A DNA stretch of 30,921 nt. Source: Christensenella sp. UBA3770. GTDB lineage: Bacteria > Bacillota > Clostridia > Christensenellales > CAG-1252. How positions within the stretch are numbered: position 1 is the first letter of the stretch; each line of letters begins with the position of its first letter. The notes under the pieces are model-generated. The model worked only from the letters and a program-made list of their open reading frames with translations, did not search any database and had not been told where the DNA came from. The translations under genes and the position numbers were made by a program. Shown piece after piece: positions 1 through 8,642 of this stretch. The stretch spans positions 1 to 30,921 of the forward strand of contig DFFS01000033.1 of assembly GCA_002371075.1 (NCBI GenBank). Direction: 5' to 3'.

Positions 1-813
1 TCTGACAGAGAAGTGACCTTTACGCTGCTCCGTGACGGTGAGAAATTTGACGTAAAATACCAAAAGGTGGATTTTTCTTTCCCGTATTGCATTTATATCA
101 ACGATCTCCCCGGCGTCAGCTCGGAATTCGGTTATATCTGCTTGCGCACATTTGACAAAACCACAAACGTTCTTGATGAATTTAAAGATGCCGTACGCTC
201 TTTCAACGAGGACGCAAACCGTGCTTTGATCCTTGATTTAAGGGGGAACGGCGGTGGTAGCAGCGACGTCTTCAGGCAGGTCGCTTCCGCTTTGATCGGT
301 AGGGATGTCGATCTCTCCGATCCCATTTTGGAGATCCACTACGCTAAGGAAAACCGTTCTGTTTACATTCGTCCCGCATCGGTGGAGTACAAGATCGACA
401 CGCCGGTTTACGTTTTGTGCGACGGCGCGACTGCGTCTGCATCCGAAGCGTTGATCGGCACGATGAAAGCGCACAACACCCTGACCGCCTTGATCGGCAA
501 GACCACCGTCGGAAAGGGCGTTGCCCAAAACGGTTTTACGACGTACGAAGAGGGCGAAAAGGGCATCATCCTTGACAAAGGTACCGATGAAAAGGGCAAC
601 GAGGTGGATCTTGATCTTTACCTTTTGCAGATCATTGTCGGTAAATACTACATTTACGACGCTTCCGTGGATGGCGGCAAGTATTGCATTCACGGAAAGC
701 CGTTTACGCCCGATATTGCGGTTACGGGCGACAACATCATCTCACCCGATTACAGCGAGGATCTTTACATCCGCGAGGCGATCGAGCACTATAACAATCA
801 TAAATCTGCATAG
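1..813 (+). CDS. S41-family C-terminal processing peptidase (5' end missing)
   Basis: The reading frame is open from base 1, so the true start and the N-terminus lie outside the window; a GTG at 13 is internal. The first 20 or so codons look like the end of a PDZ domain (VTFTLLRDGEKFDVKY). The rest is the tail-specific protease core: the LDLRGNGGG strand-loop, the serine region TASASEAL, and the lysine in GKTTVGKGVAQ, which form the Ser/Lys dyad of CtpA/CtpB/Prc proteases. Such enzymes act outside the membrane and cut proteins near the C-terminus. The stop is 11 bp before the ABC-transporter lipoprotein gene, so the two may be co-transcribed. It could be a CtpB-like sporulation protease, but nothing visible in the fragment decides that. 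Confidence 0.9.
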   Translation, partial: SDREVTFTLLRDGEKFDVKYQKVDFSFPYCIYINDLPGVSSEFGYICLRTFDKTTNVLDEFKDAVRSFNEDANRALILDLRGNGGGSSDVFRQVASALIGRDVDLSDPILEIHYAKENRSVYIRPASVEYKIDTPVYVLCDGATASASEALIGTMKAHNTLTALIGKTTVGKGVAQNGFTTYEEGEKGIILDKGTDEKGNEVDLDLYLLQIIVGKYYIYDASVDGGKYCIHGKPFTPDIAVTGDNIISPDYSEDLYIREAIEHYNNHKSA

Positions 814-824
814 GAGGACTCATT

Positions 825-1853
825 ATGAAAAAGGTTTTACTTGTCGTTTTAGTCATTGCGCTTTGCGCAGTTTCGGCATTTGCCTGTTCCGGCAAGACGG
901 AAGAAACAAGTGTGGTTATCGCCTTCCCGACGGGAGGTCCTGCGCTTGCTTTGTCGTATTTGATAAAGGAATGTCCCACCGAGATTGACGGTGCGAAAGT
1001 AACATACCGTGCGGTGCAGGGCGACGCGGGGATCAAATCGGCGTTTACAAATTTGACCGATACCGTTGATATGGCGATCATGCCCACAAACGTTGCCGCT
1101 CAGCTGTACAACGGCGGGATGGATATAAAGCTTGTTGCGACAAACAGCTATGGACTTTTGTATATGATTTCCGATGAGTTTGCCGATGGGACGTTTTCCC
1201 TTGAAGCGCTGAAAGGACACGTTTTGCATGCAGTGGGCAAAGCCGGAACCCCGGGAATCGTTTTGAAAAAAGTTTTTGGTGACAGCTACGTGGAAAGCAA
1301 TGCTGCAGTGGAAGGTAAGGTTGCCGTGGTTTATCATACGGACGGAAGCGAGATCATATCCGCCATCAAGCAAGGAGACATTCATACCGCCGTTCTCGGC
1401 GAGCCTGCCGTAACTTCCGCAATGGCAAACACCTCAATGAAAATCGTTCTCGATTTGCAAGCAGCCTGGATGAGTGCGACCGGATCGGAGAAAAGCTATC
1501 CGCAAACCTGTCTTGTTGTAAAAGGAGACTTTTTGAAAAAGAATGAAAAGCTTGTGCAAACCATCGCAAAATACACTTTGCTCGGTAGTATCGAACTCCA
1601 AAAGGATCCCGCGCCGATGATCGAGGCCCTCAAATCGATCCAAGCAGCCTATCCAGCATCCCCCAAGAGCATCGATAGGGCAAACATCGATCCGAAATTC
1701 GGGTCAGGCGCCAAAGCGGACGTGGAGGATTTCTTTACGATTTTGAAGGACATCAATTCCGCAGCAATCGGCGGAAATCTTCCCGATGCGGGTTTTTACT
1801 ATATCGACAGCGCTTTTGAATCGGACATGAACGTGATCAAAGCGTTTGCATAA
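825..1853 (+). CDS. ABC transporter substrate-binding lipoprotein (NitT/TauT/NMT1 type)
   Basis: This 342-residue protein starts with a lipoprotein signal peptide: lysines at 2-3, a hydrophobic stretch, then the lipobox AFAC with the lipidated cysteine at residue 21. The mature part is a periplasmic-binding-protein-like type II fold as in SsuA/TauA/NMT1 proteins; VVIAFPTGGPALALSYLI and DTVDMAIMPTNVAAQL match the segments that line the ligand cleft in that family. It would deliver a small solute to the permease and ATPase encoded next. A good ribosome site (AGGAGG) precedes the ATG. The substrate cannot be read from sequence: nitrate, sulfonates, thiamine precursors and similar anions are the family range. 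No riboswitch is visible upstream inside the window. Confidence 0.9.
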   Translation: MKKVLLVVLVIALCAVSAFACSGKTEETSVVIAFPTGGPALALSYLIKECPTEIDGAKVTYRAVQGDAGIKSAFTNLTDTVDMAIMPTNVAAQLYNGGMDIKLVATNSYGLLYMISDEFADGTFSLEALKGHVLHAVGKAGTPGIVLKKVFGDSYVESNAAVEGKVAVVYHTDGSEIISAIKQGDIHTAVLGEPAVTSAMANTSMKIVLDLQAAWMSATGSEKSYPQTCLVVKGDFLKKNEKLVQTIAKYTLLGSIELQKDPAPMIEALKSIQAAYPASPKSIDRANIDPKFGSGAKADVEDFFTILKDINSAAIGGNLPDAGFYYIDSAFESDMNVIKAFA

Positions 1854-1862
1854 AGGAGAGTT

Positions 1863-2627
1863 GTGAACAAAAAGCGAGTGATCGAAAACGTAGCGGCGCC
1901 TCTTGTCGGCGTGGTGCTATTCATCGCCATATGGTATATCGTAGCGGCGGCGATCGGGATAAAGATCATTTTACCGTCGCCAACCGATACGATAAAAGGC
2001 TTTTTCTCCTTGCTTGGAGAGAAGCTCTTTTACGTGTCGGTCGGCCGCACGTTGCTCCGCACCTTGATCGGCTTCTTGATCGCATTTGCGCTCGCTTGCT
2101 TATTTGCGTATCTTGCCCATATCGTTCCTTTTTTCAAAAAGGTTTTTGCTCCGTTTGCCGTTATGATGCGGGTGATGCCTACGATCTCGGTCATCTTGCT
2201 TGTCTTGATTTGGTTTTCGCATGCCGCGGCGCCGTACGTCATCACCTTTTTCGTCATTTTCCCAATGCTGTACACAACGGTTTCAAATGCGGTGGACAAC
2301 GTTGATCCGTCGCTGTTGGAAATGACAAAAGCCTTCCGTTTTTCAACGAAAAAGAGGTTTTTCTCGTTTTATCTTCCGTCGATGTTGCCCGCACTCTTAA
2401 CGGGGGCAAGCATTACGCTGTCTTTTTCCGTTAAACTGACAGTTGCCGCTGAAGTCATCGCCTATACGGAGGAAAGCATCGGTCGCAGCATGCAAGAAGC
2501 GTCGATGTATATGCAAACCGATATCGTGCTGGCTTGGACGCTTGCGGCAATACTTTTGGGCTTTTTGCTTGAGGGCAGTTTGCTTCTGATCCGCAAGGCA
2601 ATTATGAGGCACTATTATGGAGAGTAA
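1863..2627 (+). CDS. ABC transporter permease (SsuC/TauC family)
   Basis: This is a 254-residue membrane protein with about six hydrophobic helices; it belongs to the BPD_transp_1 permease family that pairs with NMT1/SsuA-type binding proteins. The cytoplasmic coupling loop is recognisable around LLEMTKAFRFSTKKRFFSFYL-like sequence (roughly residues 155-175), which normally contacts the ATPase. The start is a GTG preceded by AAAGGAG, nine bases after the lipoprotein gene. The 3' end runs up to or into the ATPase gene, as expected for one operon. It forms the membrane channel of the importer; the transported compound is unknown. Confidence 0.9.
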   Translation: MNKKRVIENVAAPLVGVVLFIAIWYIVAAAIGIKIILPSPTDTIKGFFSLLGEKLFYVSVGRTLLRTLIGFLIAFALACLFAYLAHIVPFFKKVFAPFAVMMRVMPTISVILLVLIWFSHAAAPYVITFFVIFPMLYTTVSNAVDNVDPSLLEMTKAFRFSTKKRFFSFYLPSMLPALLTGASITLSFSVKLTVAAEVIAYTEESIGRSMQEASMYMQTDIVLAWTLAAILLGFLLEGSLLLIRKAIMRHYYGE

Positions 2628-2631
2628 CGAT

Positions 2632-3327
2632 ATGATAAAAATCCAAAATTTATCTGTAAAATTTGATGAAAACGTTGTTTTTGACAACTTTTCCGTTACT
2701 TTCCCCAAAAACAAGATCACCTGCGTATTGGGTCCCTCCGGTTCGGGTAAAACGACCCTTTTAAAGGCGCTTGCGGGCTTGATCCCATGCGGCGAGTTTT
2801 TGCCCCCCAAAGCCGCCTTTGTGTTTCAGGACCATAGACTTTTGCCGTATTTGACGGCGCTTGACAATTTGGCGATCGTTCTTGACGGCAAAAAGGAGGA
2901 GCGTCGCGAGAGGGCAAAAAGGGCGTTGACGGATATGGAACTCAGTGAAGCAGCCGATCTTTACCCACCGCAATTATCCGGCGGAATGGCGCAACGTGTT
3001 GCGATCGCAAGAGGGCTTTTGTTTGACGCGGACCTCCTTTTGATGGACGAGCCGTTCAAAGGGCTTGATCTTGCTTTGCAAGAAAGGCTGATCAAGTATT
3101 TCGTCAAGTATTGGCAAAACTCCCGTCGCACGACGGTTTTTGTTACGCACAGCATTTTGGAAGCGATCCTTGTTGCGGATAAGATCATTGTGCTCGATAA
3201 AGCCGAGCAGGGCGCAGCGATCATTTATGAAAAGGATTTTACGTTGCCGCGTGAAGAAAGAGCGCTTGGCGTTTTGGAAGTTGACGCACTCAGAAAGGAA
3301 CTGCACGATCTTTTGGTGACGCTTTAA
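2632..3327 (+). CDS. ABC transporter ATP-binding protein (SsuB/TauB family)
   Basis: This is the nucleotide-binding subunit of the importer. From the ATG at 2632 the Walker A motif GPSGSGKTT lies at residues 34-42, followed by the Q-loop (FVFQDHRLLPYLT), the signature LSGGMAQRVAIARGL, Walker B LLLMDEP and the switch histidine in VFVTHS. I place the start at 2632 because homologues begin with this MIKIQNLSV-like strand and a GGAG lies nine bases upstream; an in-frame ATG at 2617, overlapping the permease by 11 bp, is the alternative and adds five residues. The protein is about 231 residues, slightly short for the family. Its stop overlaps the stop of the convergent gene on the other strand. 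Confidence 0.92.
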   Translation: MIKIQNLSVKFDENVVFDNFSVTFPKNKITCVLGPSGSGKTTLLKALAGLIPCGEFLPPKAAFVFQDHRLLPYLTALDNLAIVLDGKKEERRERAKRALTDMELSEAADLYPPQLSGGMAQRVAIARGLLFDADLLLMDEPFKGLDLALQERLIKYFVKYWQNSRRTTVFVTHSILEAILVADKIIVLDKAEQGAAIIYEKDFTLPREERALGVLEVDALRKELHDLLVTL

Positions 3328-3605
3328 CTCTTTTCTATCATTTCCACAACGCTTTGCAACCGTTGACGTTGTTCCTGATTTAGCATCGGGGACACGTTTT
3401 TTATAAATTGATTGATTTGTTCCGTGTCAAGCGTCCCGTTGGTTTTTCCTTGCTTTGCGGCTTTCATGATCTCTCCAAGCAGTTCCTCATCGCTTTTGCC
3501 GCTGTATGCCTCGGCGGTTTTGCGAAGGGTATCTTGATCGATCGCGTCTGTTTTTTGTTCGCTCTGCTTGCCGGGATGGGTGTTTTTGTAGGTTTTAAAA
3601 TCCAT
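3324..3605 (-). CDS. Small helical protein of unknown function
   Basis: This is the only supported minus-strand gene in the window. The start is the ATG whose complement is at 3603-3605; it follows a clear ribosome site (AAGGAGAG), so a longer upstream reading is not needed. The product has 93 residues, is highly polar, with no signal peptide or membrane segment, and reads as three amphipathic helices: a lysine-rich N-terminus, DEELLGEIMKAAKQGK, and EQINQFIKNVSPMLNQEQRQ. I do not recognise the family. It is convergent with the ABC ATPase gene (stops overlap by 3 bp) and divergent from the small gene at 3667, 61 bp away, which suggests a functional pair or a shared regulatory region. Confidence 0.75.
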   Translation of the reverse strand: MDFKTYKNTHPGKQSEQKTDAIDQDTLRKTAEAYSGKSDEELLGEIMKAAKQGKTNGTLDTEQINQFIKNVSPMLNQEQRQRLQSVVEMIEKS

Positions 3606-3666
3606 TTTTCTCTCCTTGAACACTTTTATTATATTGCGCCGCATATACAAGTGTGACGGAGGAGAT

Positions 3667-3987
3667 ATGAATCTTGGTTTTTTATCCGGCTTATTAAACG
3701 GACAGGGGAACAACAATCTTTTGACGATGCTTTTGCCGCTTTTACTCGGCGGAAAGGGCGCAGGGGACAACGGAATAACAAATTTACTTGCTAAAATGAC
3801 CTCCGCACCCACAGCGGACGGGAATGCTTTCCCTCCACTCTTTGGCAGTGCTGGCGAAACAAAAAGAAACGGACAATTCGATCTTTTTAACGCGCTCGGA
3901 AATATGCTTGGCGTGGGTTCGCAACAAAAACCGCCCGCGGATCAGGCGCCGAAATACCCTTACGAGTTGCAATACAACAGACCTTGA
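3667..3987 (+). CDS. Small Gly/Leu/Asn-rich protein of unknown function
   Basis: A 106-residue reading frame starts at the ATG at 3667, which has a strong ribosome site (GGAGG, five bases spacing); frame extension upstream to 3616 lacks one. The N-terminal third is hydrophobic and glycine-rich (LLTMLLPLLLGGKG), the middle is Gly/Asn/Phe-rich, and the C-terminus is proline- and tyrosine-rich (PPADQAPKYPYELQYNRP). There is no recognisable domain. The composition resembles small spore-coat or surface-associated proteins, but that is only an impression. It stands divergently from the 93-residue gene on the other strand and ends 130 bp before the topoisomerase operon. Confidence 0.7.
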   Translation: MNLGFLSGLLNGQGNNNLLTMLLPLLLGGKGAGDNGITNLLAKMTSAPTADGNAFPPLFGSAGETKRNGQFDLFNALGNMLGVGSQQKPPADQAPKYPYELQYNRP

Positions 3988-4045
3988 TCGGCGCGATTAG
4001 CGTCGAAAAGTCAGGTTTTTAAGTAATGAATAATAGAATAAATTG

Positions 4046-4074
4046 TTTGCATTAAACACAACATATGGTATAAT
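4046..4074 (+). promoter_or_regulatory. Sigma-A-type promoter for the topoisomerase operon
   Basis: TTTGCA at 4046-4051 and a perfect TATAAT at 4069-4074 are separated by 17 bases (TTGCAT with 16 is an equal reading). The predicted start of transcription is near 4081, giving a leader of about 36 bases before the GTG start at 4117. Confidence 0.7.
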
Positions 4075-4116
4075 AGATTCGATTTTAAATCCAAATATGG
4101 TTTTTTGGAGGGTCTT

Positions 4117-6087
4117 GTGAGCAAAGAATACAACGCAAAAGACATACAAGTCCTGGAAGGTTTGGAAGCTGTCCGTCTTCGTCCCGGTATGTACATCGGC
4201 ACGACGGGGGCAAAGGGTTTGCACCACATTCTTTGGGAAATCGTGGACAACTCGCTTGACGAGATCTGCAACGGCTTCGGTTCGCGCGTCGATATCGTGA
4301 TCTACTCCGACGGAAGCATCAGTGTCGAAGACGACGGCCGTGGCATTCCGGTGGACAAGCATCCGACGCTTGGCATCAGCGGCGTTGAGGTCGTTTTTAC
4401 CCAACTGCACGCCGGCGGCAAGTTTAACAATGACAACTATACCTTTTCCGGTGGTTTGCACGGCGTAGGCGCTTCTGTCACCAACGCGCTTTCGGAATGG
4501 TTGGACGTGACCATCTGCAAGGACGGCAAGGTATATAAGCAGGAATTCCACTCTCCCGAGGTGAACGGCAAGATCCAAAGCGGCATTCCGCGCACACCCC
4601 TTATCGAAACGGGTGAAAAAACAAAAAAGCACGGCACGTTCGTTCGTTTTATGCCGGACAAGCGTGTTTTCGGCAAGGAGCTTTTCAGTTATCAAACCAT
4701 TGTGACCCACGTGCAGGAACAGGCGTTTTTGAACAAGGGCATCACGATCACCGTGGAGGACAAGCGGCAGCTTGACGATGATCTTAACAGCTTGAAATCC
4801 TCTTTTTGCTACGAGCGCGGCTTGAGCGACTTTGTCAGGTATTTAAACGACGGCAAGGAGCCCTTGTTTGAAGAACCCATTGAGTTTGAAGTTTCGCAAG
4901 ATCGATTCTATTTGGGGCTTTCGATGCAACATACAGGTGCTTATACCGAGAGCATCTTCTCCTATGTTAACAGCATCCCCACCACCGAGGGCGGCACACA
5001 CGAGATCGGGTTTAAGAGCGCTCTCACCAAGGTGATGAACGATTACGGCAGGAAGCGCGGTTTGATCAAAGACAAGGATCCCAACTTGCAGGGAGAGGAC
5101 TTCCGCGAAGGCTTGACCTGTGTTTTGTCCATCAGAATGCAAAACGTCCAATTCGAGGGTCAAACCAAGACCAAACTCGGCAATCCGGAGATCCGTCCTT
5201 TGGTTGAAAGCATCGTGATGGAAAAGCTTGACGCTTATTTATCAGAGAAAAAGCACTTTGATACCGGCGACAAGATCATCGAAAAAGCGCTTGGCGCGGC
5301 AAAGGTCAGGGAAGCCGGCAAAAAGGCAAAGGAGCTTGCCCGTCAAAAGAACAACGCAAACAGCAATATGCTGATCGGAAAGCTCGCCAATTGCACCGGT
5401 AAAAAACCCGAACTTAACGAGCTGTTTATCGTTGAGGGCGATAGTGCAGGCGGCAGCGCAAAACAGGGGCGTGACAGACGTTTCCAAGCCATTCTTCCGC
5501 TACGTGGTAAGCCCATCAATGCCGAAAAGAAGCGCATCGATCAACTTCTTTCCAATGAGGAGATCTGCACGATCATCAGCGCGCTCGGCGCCAATTTTGA
5601 TACGGAATTTAACGTCAACGCTTTGAAATTCGGCAAGGTCATCATCCTCGCGGATGCCGATCAGGACGGTGCGCACATTCGCTCGATCCTGTTGACTTTC
5701 TTCTTCCGTTATATGAAACAGCTGATTACGGACGGGCACCTGTACATCGGTATGCCGCCCCTTTTCAAGGTGGAAAAGAAAGGGAACGTACGCTATGCGT
5801 ACGACGACGCCGCGCTTGATCAAATCATCGAAGAAGTCGGCAGGAATTACGATTTGCAACGTTACAAAGGTCTCGGCGAGATGAACCCGGAACAACTTTG
5901 GGAAACCACCCTGAACCCCGAAACTCGTTGCTTGACGCGCGTTTCCATCGAGGACGCCGCGTCGGCTGACCGTTTGATCACGACATTAATGGGCGACAAC
6001 GTTGACGCGCGTAAGGCGTATATTTATCAGTATGCAAACTTTAACCGCAAGGATGAAGTGGAAAAGAAGGGTTACTTGAATGTCTGA
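4117..6087 (+). CDS. gyrB/parE: Type IIA DNA topoisomerase subunit B (GyrB/ParE family)
   Basis: This is the ATPase subunit of gyrase or topoisomerase IV. The start is the GTG at 4117 with GGAGGG five bases upstream, giving 656 residues. The GHKL ATPase domain shows EIVDNSLDE (catalytic Glu41, Mg-binding Asn45), DDGRGIP, and the glycine-rich lid GGLHGVGASVTNALS. The TOPRIM domain has EGDSAGG (residues 440-446) and DADQDGAHI (513-521); the residue between the metal-binding acids is Gln where most GyrB/ParE have Val or Thr. The last part keeps LQRYKGLGEMNPEQLWETT. It overlaps the subunit A gene by 8 bp. Gyrase and topoisomerase IV B subunits are hard to separate by eye. The operon's place away from any dnaA-recF genes, together with the subunit A features, favours the second (ParE-like) set of Clostridia. 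Confidence 0.92.
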   Translation: MSKEYNAKDIQVLEGLEAVRLRPGMYIGTTGAKGLHHILWEIVDNSLDEICNGFGSRVDIVIYSDGSISVEDDGRGIPVDKHPTLGISGVEVVFTQLHAGGKFNNDNYTFSGGLHGVGASVTNALSEWLDVTICKDGKVYKQEFHSPEVNGKIQSGIPRTPLIETGEKTKKHGTFVRFMPDKRVFGKELFSYQTIVTHVQEQAFLNKGITITVEDKRQLDDDLNSLKSSFCYERGLSDFVRYLNDGKEPLFEEPIEFEVSQDRFYLGLSMQHTGAYTESIFSYVNSIPTTEGGTHEIGFKSALTKVMNDYGRKRGLIKDKDPNLQGEDFREGLTCVLSIRMQNVQFEGQTKTKLGNPEIRPLVESIVMEKLDAYLSEKKHFDTGDKIIEKALGAAKVREAGKKAKELARQKNNANSNMLIGKLANCTGKKPELNELFIVEGDSAGGSAKQGRDRRFQAILPLRGKPINAEKKRIDQLLSNEEICTIISALGANFDTEFNVNALKFGKVIILADADQDGAHIRSILLTFFFRYMKQLITDGHLYIGMPPLFKVEKKGNVRYAYDDAALDQIIEEVGRNYDLQRYKGLGEMNPEQLWETTLNPETRCLTRVSIEDAASADRLITTLMGDNVDARKAYIYQYANFNRKDEVEKKGYLNV

Positions 6088-8545
6088 AGAAATTAAAAAC
6101 GAAAACAGCGGAACCGAAAGAATTTTCGAGAAGACCGTCGAACAGGTGATGCACGAGTCAATGATCCCGTTCTCCGAGTACGTGATCCTTGACCGCGCTC
6201 TTCCACGTGTGGAAGACGGCTTGAAACCGGTGCAACGTAGGATCTTGTACAGCATGTACGAGCTTGGCTTGACTCATGATAAACCGCATAAGAAATGCGC
6301 AAGGATCGTTGGTGAATGCCTTGGTAAATACCATCCGCACGGCGATACTTCCGTTTACGACGCTTTGGTCAGGCTTGCGCAAAACTTTAACATGAGCGAG
6401 TGCTTGGTGGACGGGCACGGCAACTTCGGCTCGGTGGATGGCGACAGCGCGGCTGCAATGCGTTACACCGAAGCGCGGCTTGCGCCCATTGCGCAGGAAA
6501 TGTTGCGTGATTTGGACAAGGACACCGTCACGTTCAGTTTGACGTACGACGACTCATCAAAGGAACCGGATATGCTTCCCGGGCGCTTCCCCAATCTTTT
6601 GGTCAACGGCGCTTCCGGCATTGCGGTCGGTCTTGCAACAAAGATCCCCACGCACAACATTACGGAAGTCATTGACGGCGCCGTCGCAATGATCGAAAAT
6701 CCGCACATCAAACTTGACGAGTTGATGAATTATATCAAAGGTCCCGATTTCCCGACGGGCGGCATCATCTACAAGTCGGAGGAGCTCAAGCAAGCTTACG
6801 AAACCGGTAAGGGTAGGGTACGTATCACCGCTAAAATGCACATTGAGCGCGAAGGTGACAAAAAAAGCATCGTTATCACCGAGTTACCTTACCAGGTAAA
6901 CAAATCGCAGCTTCTTTTGAAGATCAACGAGTTGCGTGAAAGCAAAAAAGAGCCCTACGTTCAGATCGCGGACATTTTGGACGAATCGGACAGGCAGGGA
7001 CTTCGCGCGACCATCAAACTCAAAAGGGACGCCGACCCGGACCGTATCGTCAAATTGCTTTTGAAACACACCGATCTTCAAACGAATTTCGGCATCAATA
7101 TGGTGGTGATCGCGGATGGCAAGCCTAAATTGATGGGGCTTAAAGAGATCCTGCGCTACTATCTTGACTACCAGCGCACGCTGATCCAACGTCGTACCCG
7201 TTTTGACCTCAACGCGGCTAAAGAGCGCGACGAGATTTTGCGCGGTCTCCTCGTTGCCATTCAAAACATCGATGAAGTTATTGCGATCATCAAGGGCGCA
7301 AGAAACGTAGGCGATGCCAAAGACGCGCTGCGTCAGCGCTTTACTCTTTCGGAAAAACAAGCGAATGCCATCGTGGAAATGAAGCTTCGTCGTTTGACCA
7401 ATTTGGAAACGGACGAGATTATCTCCGAAATCGAAGAATTGCGCGTGAAGATCGACAAATTCACCAAGATACTCGCTTCGGCAAGACTCCAGTATCAAGT
7501 GATCAAAGAAGAGCTGTTGGATATCAAAAAGAGGTATAAGCGCGCTCGTCGTACAACCATCATCGACGAGGACGGCAAGGAAATGATCGTCTCCGAATTA
7601 AAGCCGGAAGAGGCGGAGTCCAAGCCTATTGTCAACGGCGGTATCGTTCTTTTCAAGAACGGCAACATGAAATTCTGCAACCAACGCACGCTCGGCGCGG
7701 GCGGCAAGAACGTCTTGGGTCTTTCGGAAGACGACCTTGTCGTGGACATTTGCTATTTAACGTCGGATAAAAACTTCTATGCTTTTACGGACAAGGGCAA
7801 TGTCGCAAGGATAAACGCTTCCGATCTTCCCGAGAGGTCATGGAAGGATAAAGGTACGCCCTTTATCAAACTTGTGCCGCAAGCGGACAAGGACGAAAGG
7901 GTGGTTGCCATACTTTGTCCCGACGACAGCGAGAAAGCCAACCCCGAAAACAGCTTGATCTTCTTCACAAGCGAAGGTATGGCAAAACGCACTTTGACTT
8001 CGGAGTATATCGCGCTGTCAAAGTCCTACTTCCAGGCGACGGTTTTGAAAGAGGGCGAGAAGCTTGTTAACGTCTGCACCTTTGAAGAGGGCGGCTCGAT
8101 GATCTTTGTTACTCGTGATGGAATGGTCCTAAATGCCGAAACTTCCGATGTGCCCGTGCAGGGCAGACGCTCCGCGGGGGTGAAAGGCATCGCCCTGAAC
8201 GTTGGCGATGAGGTCGTCTATGCCTCTGTCAACGATGAAAGCGGCGAGCTGATCGTCGTAACGGAGCTTGGCTACGGCAAGCGTATCATCATCGGTGAGT
8301 TCGGACAATCCAAGAGATACCGCAAGGGCACAAAAGTGATCGACACCGATCTTTCCAGAGGTCCCGTTGTCTTCTCTGATATCGTAAAAATGCCTTATTT
8401 GGTAGTATTCTTCTATGATAACGATGAAAGTGAAGTAATTCAAACGGAATTTATCGACATTCAAGGTGTTTCGGATATCGGTACGTATCTGCCGATGAAC
8501 AGGAACGCAAGGATCCTTTCCGCAGGAAAACACAGAACGAATTAA
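6080..8545 (+). CDS. gyrA/parC: Type IIA DNA topoisomerase subunit A (ParC/GyrA family)
   Basis: This 821-residue protein is the DNA-cleaving subunit. The active tyrosine is Tyr129 in AAMRYTEARL, following the quinolone-contact region GKYHPHGDTSVYDALVRLA (Thr at the GyrA-83 equivalent, Asp at the 87 equivalent). The N-terminus HESMIPFSEYVILDRALP differs from standard gyrase (SFLDYAMSVIVSRALP) and is typical of the second topoisomerase of Clostridia. The C-terminal region from about residue 515 is a beta-pinwheel of repeated blades. I find no canonical GyrA box (QRRGGKG), only degenerate versions such as RTLGAGGKN and QGRRSAGVKG, so negative supercoiling is doubtful and a decatenase role is likelier. 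It starts inside the end of the subunit B gene and is followed by a strong terminator. Confidence 0.92.
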   Translation: MSEEIKNENSGTERIFEKTVEQVMHESMIPFSEYVILDRALPRVEDGLKPVQRRILYSMYELGLTHDKPHKKCARIVGECLGKYHPHGDTSVYDALVRLAQNFNMSECLVDGHGNFGSVDGDSAAAMRYTEARLAPIAQEMLRDLDKDTVTFSLTYDDSSKEPDMLPGRFPNLLVNGASGIAVGLATKIPTHNITEVIDGAVAMIENPHIKLDELMNYIKGPDFPTGGIIYKSEELKQAYETGKGRVRITAKMHIEREGDKKSIVITELPYQVNKSQLLLKINELRESKKEPYVQIADILDESDRQGLRATIKLKRDADPDRIVKLLLKHTDLQTNFGINMVVIADGKPKLMGLKEILRYYLDYQRTLIQRRTRFDLNAAKERDEILRGLLVAIQNIDEVIAIIKGARNVGDAKDALRQRFTLSEKQANAIVEMKLRRLTNLETDEIISEIEELRVKIDKFTKILASARLQYQVIKEELLDIKKRYKRARRTTIIDEDGKEMIVSELKPEEAESKPIVNGGIVLFKNGNMKFCNQRTLGAGGKNVLGLSEDDLVVDICYLTSDKNFYAFTDKGNVARINASDLPERSWKDKGTPFIKLVPQADKDERVVAILCPDDSEKANPENSLIFFTSEGMAKRTLTSEYIALSKSYFQATVLKEGEKLVNVCTFEEGGSMIFVTRDGMVLNAETSDVPVQGRRSAGVKGIALNVGDEVVYASVNDESGELIVVTELGYGKRIIIGEFGQSKRYRKGTKVIDTDLSRGPVVFSDIVKMPYLVVFFYDNDESEVIQTEFIDIQGVSDIGTYLPMNRNARILSAGKHRTN

Positions 8546-8562
8546 ATAAATCCCTTATAAAA

Positions 8563-8592
8563 GTCCCGCTTTATATCGAGCGGGCTTTTTTT
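8563..8592 (+). terminator. Rho-independent terminator after the topoisomerase operon
   Basis: Stem CCCGCT (8565-8570) pairs with AGCGGG (8579-8584) around an eight-base loop and is followed by seven T's at 8586-8592. It separates the vegetative topoisomerase operon from the sporulation operon. Confidence 0.9.
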
Positions 8593-8607
8593 ATGTCCGT
8601 TACAAGG

Positions 8608-8636
8608 TGATATCGCTCTGCTTGTCCGCATACAAT
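8608..8636 (+). promoter_or_regulatory. Sigma-E-type promoter for the spoIIIA operon
   Basis: CATACAAT at 8629-8636 is a perfect match to the sigma-E -10 consensus known from Bacillus. Fourteen bases upstream lies TGATATC (8608-8614), sharing ATAT with the -35 consensus. The predicted transcript start is 8643, the A of the spoIIIAA ATG. Sigma-E control of spoIIIA is established in Bacillus subtilis; the placement here is my inference from sequence. Confidence 0.75.
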
Positions 8637-8642
8637 GATGGT

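Noticed and set aside
521..988. 155-codon open frame on the + strand across the S41 protease and lipoprotein junction
   Set aside because: It lies in a different frame inside two well-supported genes and its translation has no domain or normal composition.
3606..3666. Promoters in the spacer between the two divergent small genes
   Set aside because: A minus-strand TATAAT exists near 3628-3633, but no -35 with acceptable spacing was found for either direction.
3989..4025. Hairpin CGGCGC/GCGTCG after the small gene at 3667
   Set aside because: The stem contains a G-T pair and the T-run is several bases downstream, not adjacent, so it is not a convincing terminator.
8607..8642. Longer spoIIIAA start at GTG 8607 or TTG 8622
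   Set aside because: The sigma-E -10 box lies at 8629-8636, so these codons would precede the predicted transcript start; the added residues do not resemble the family N-terminus.
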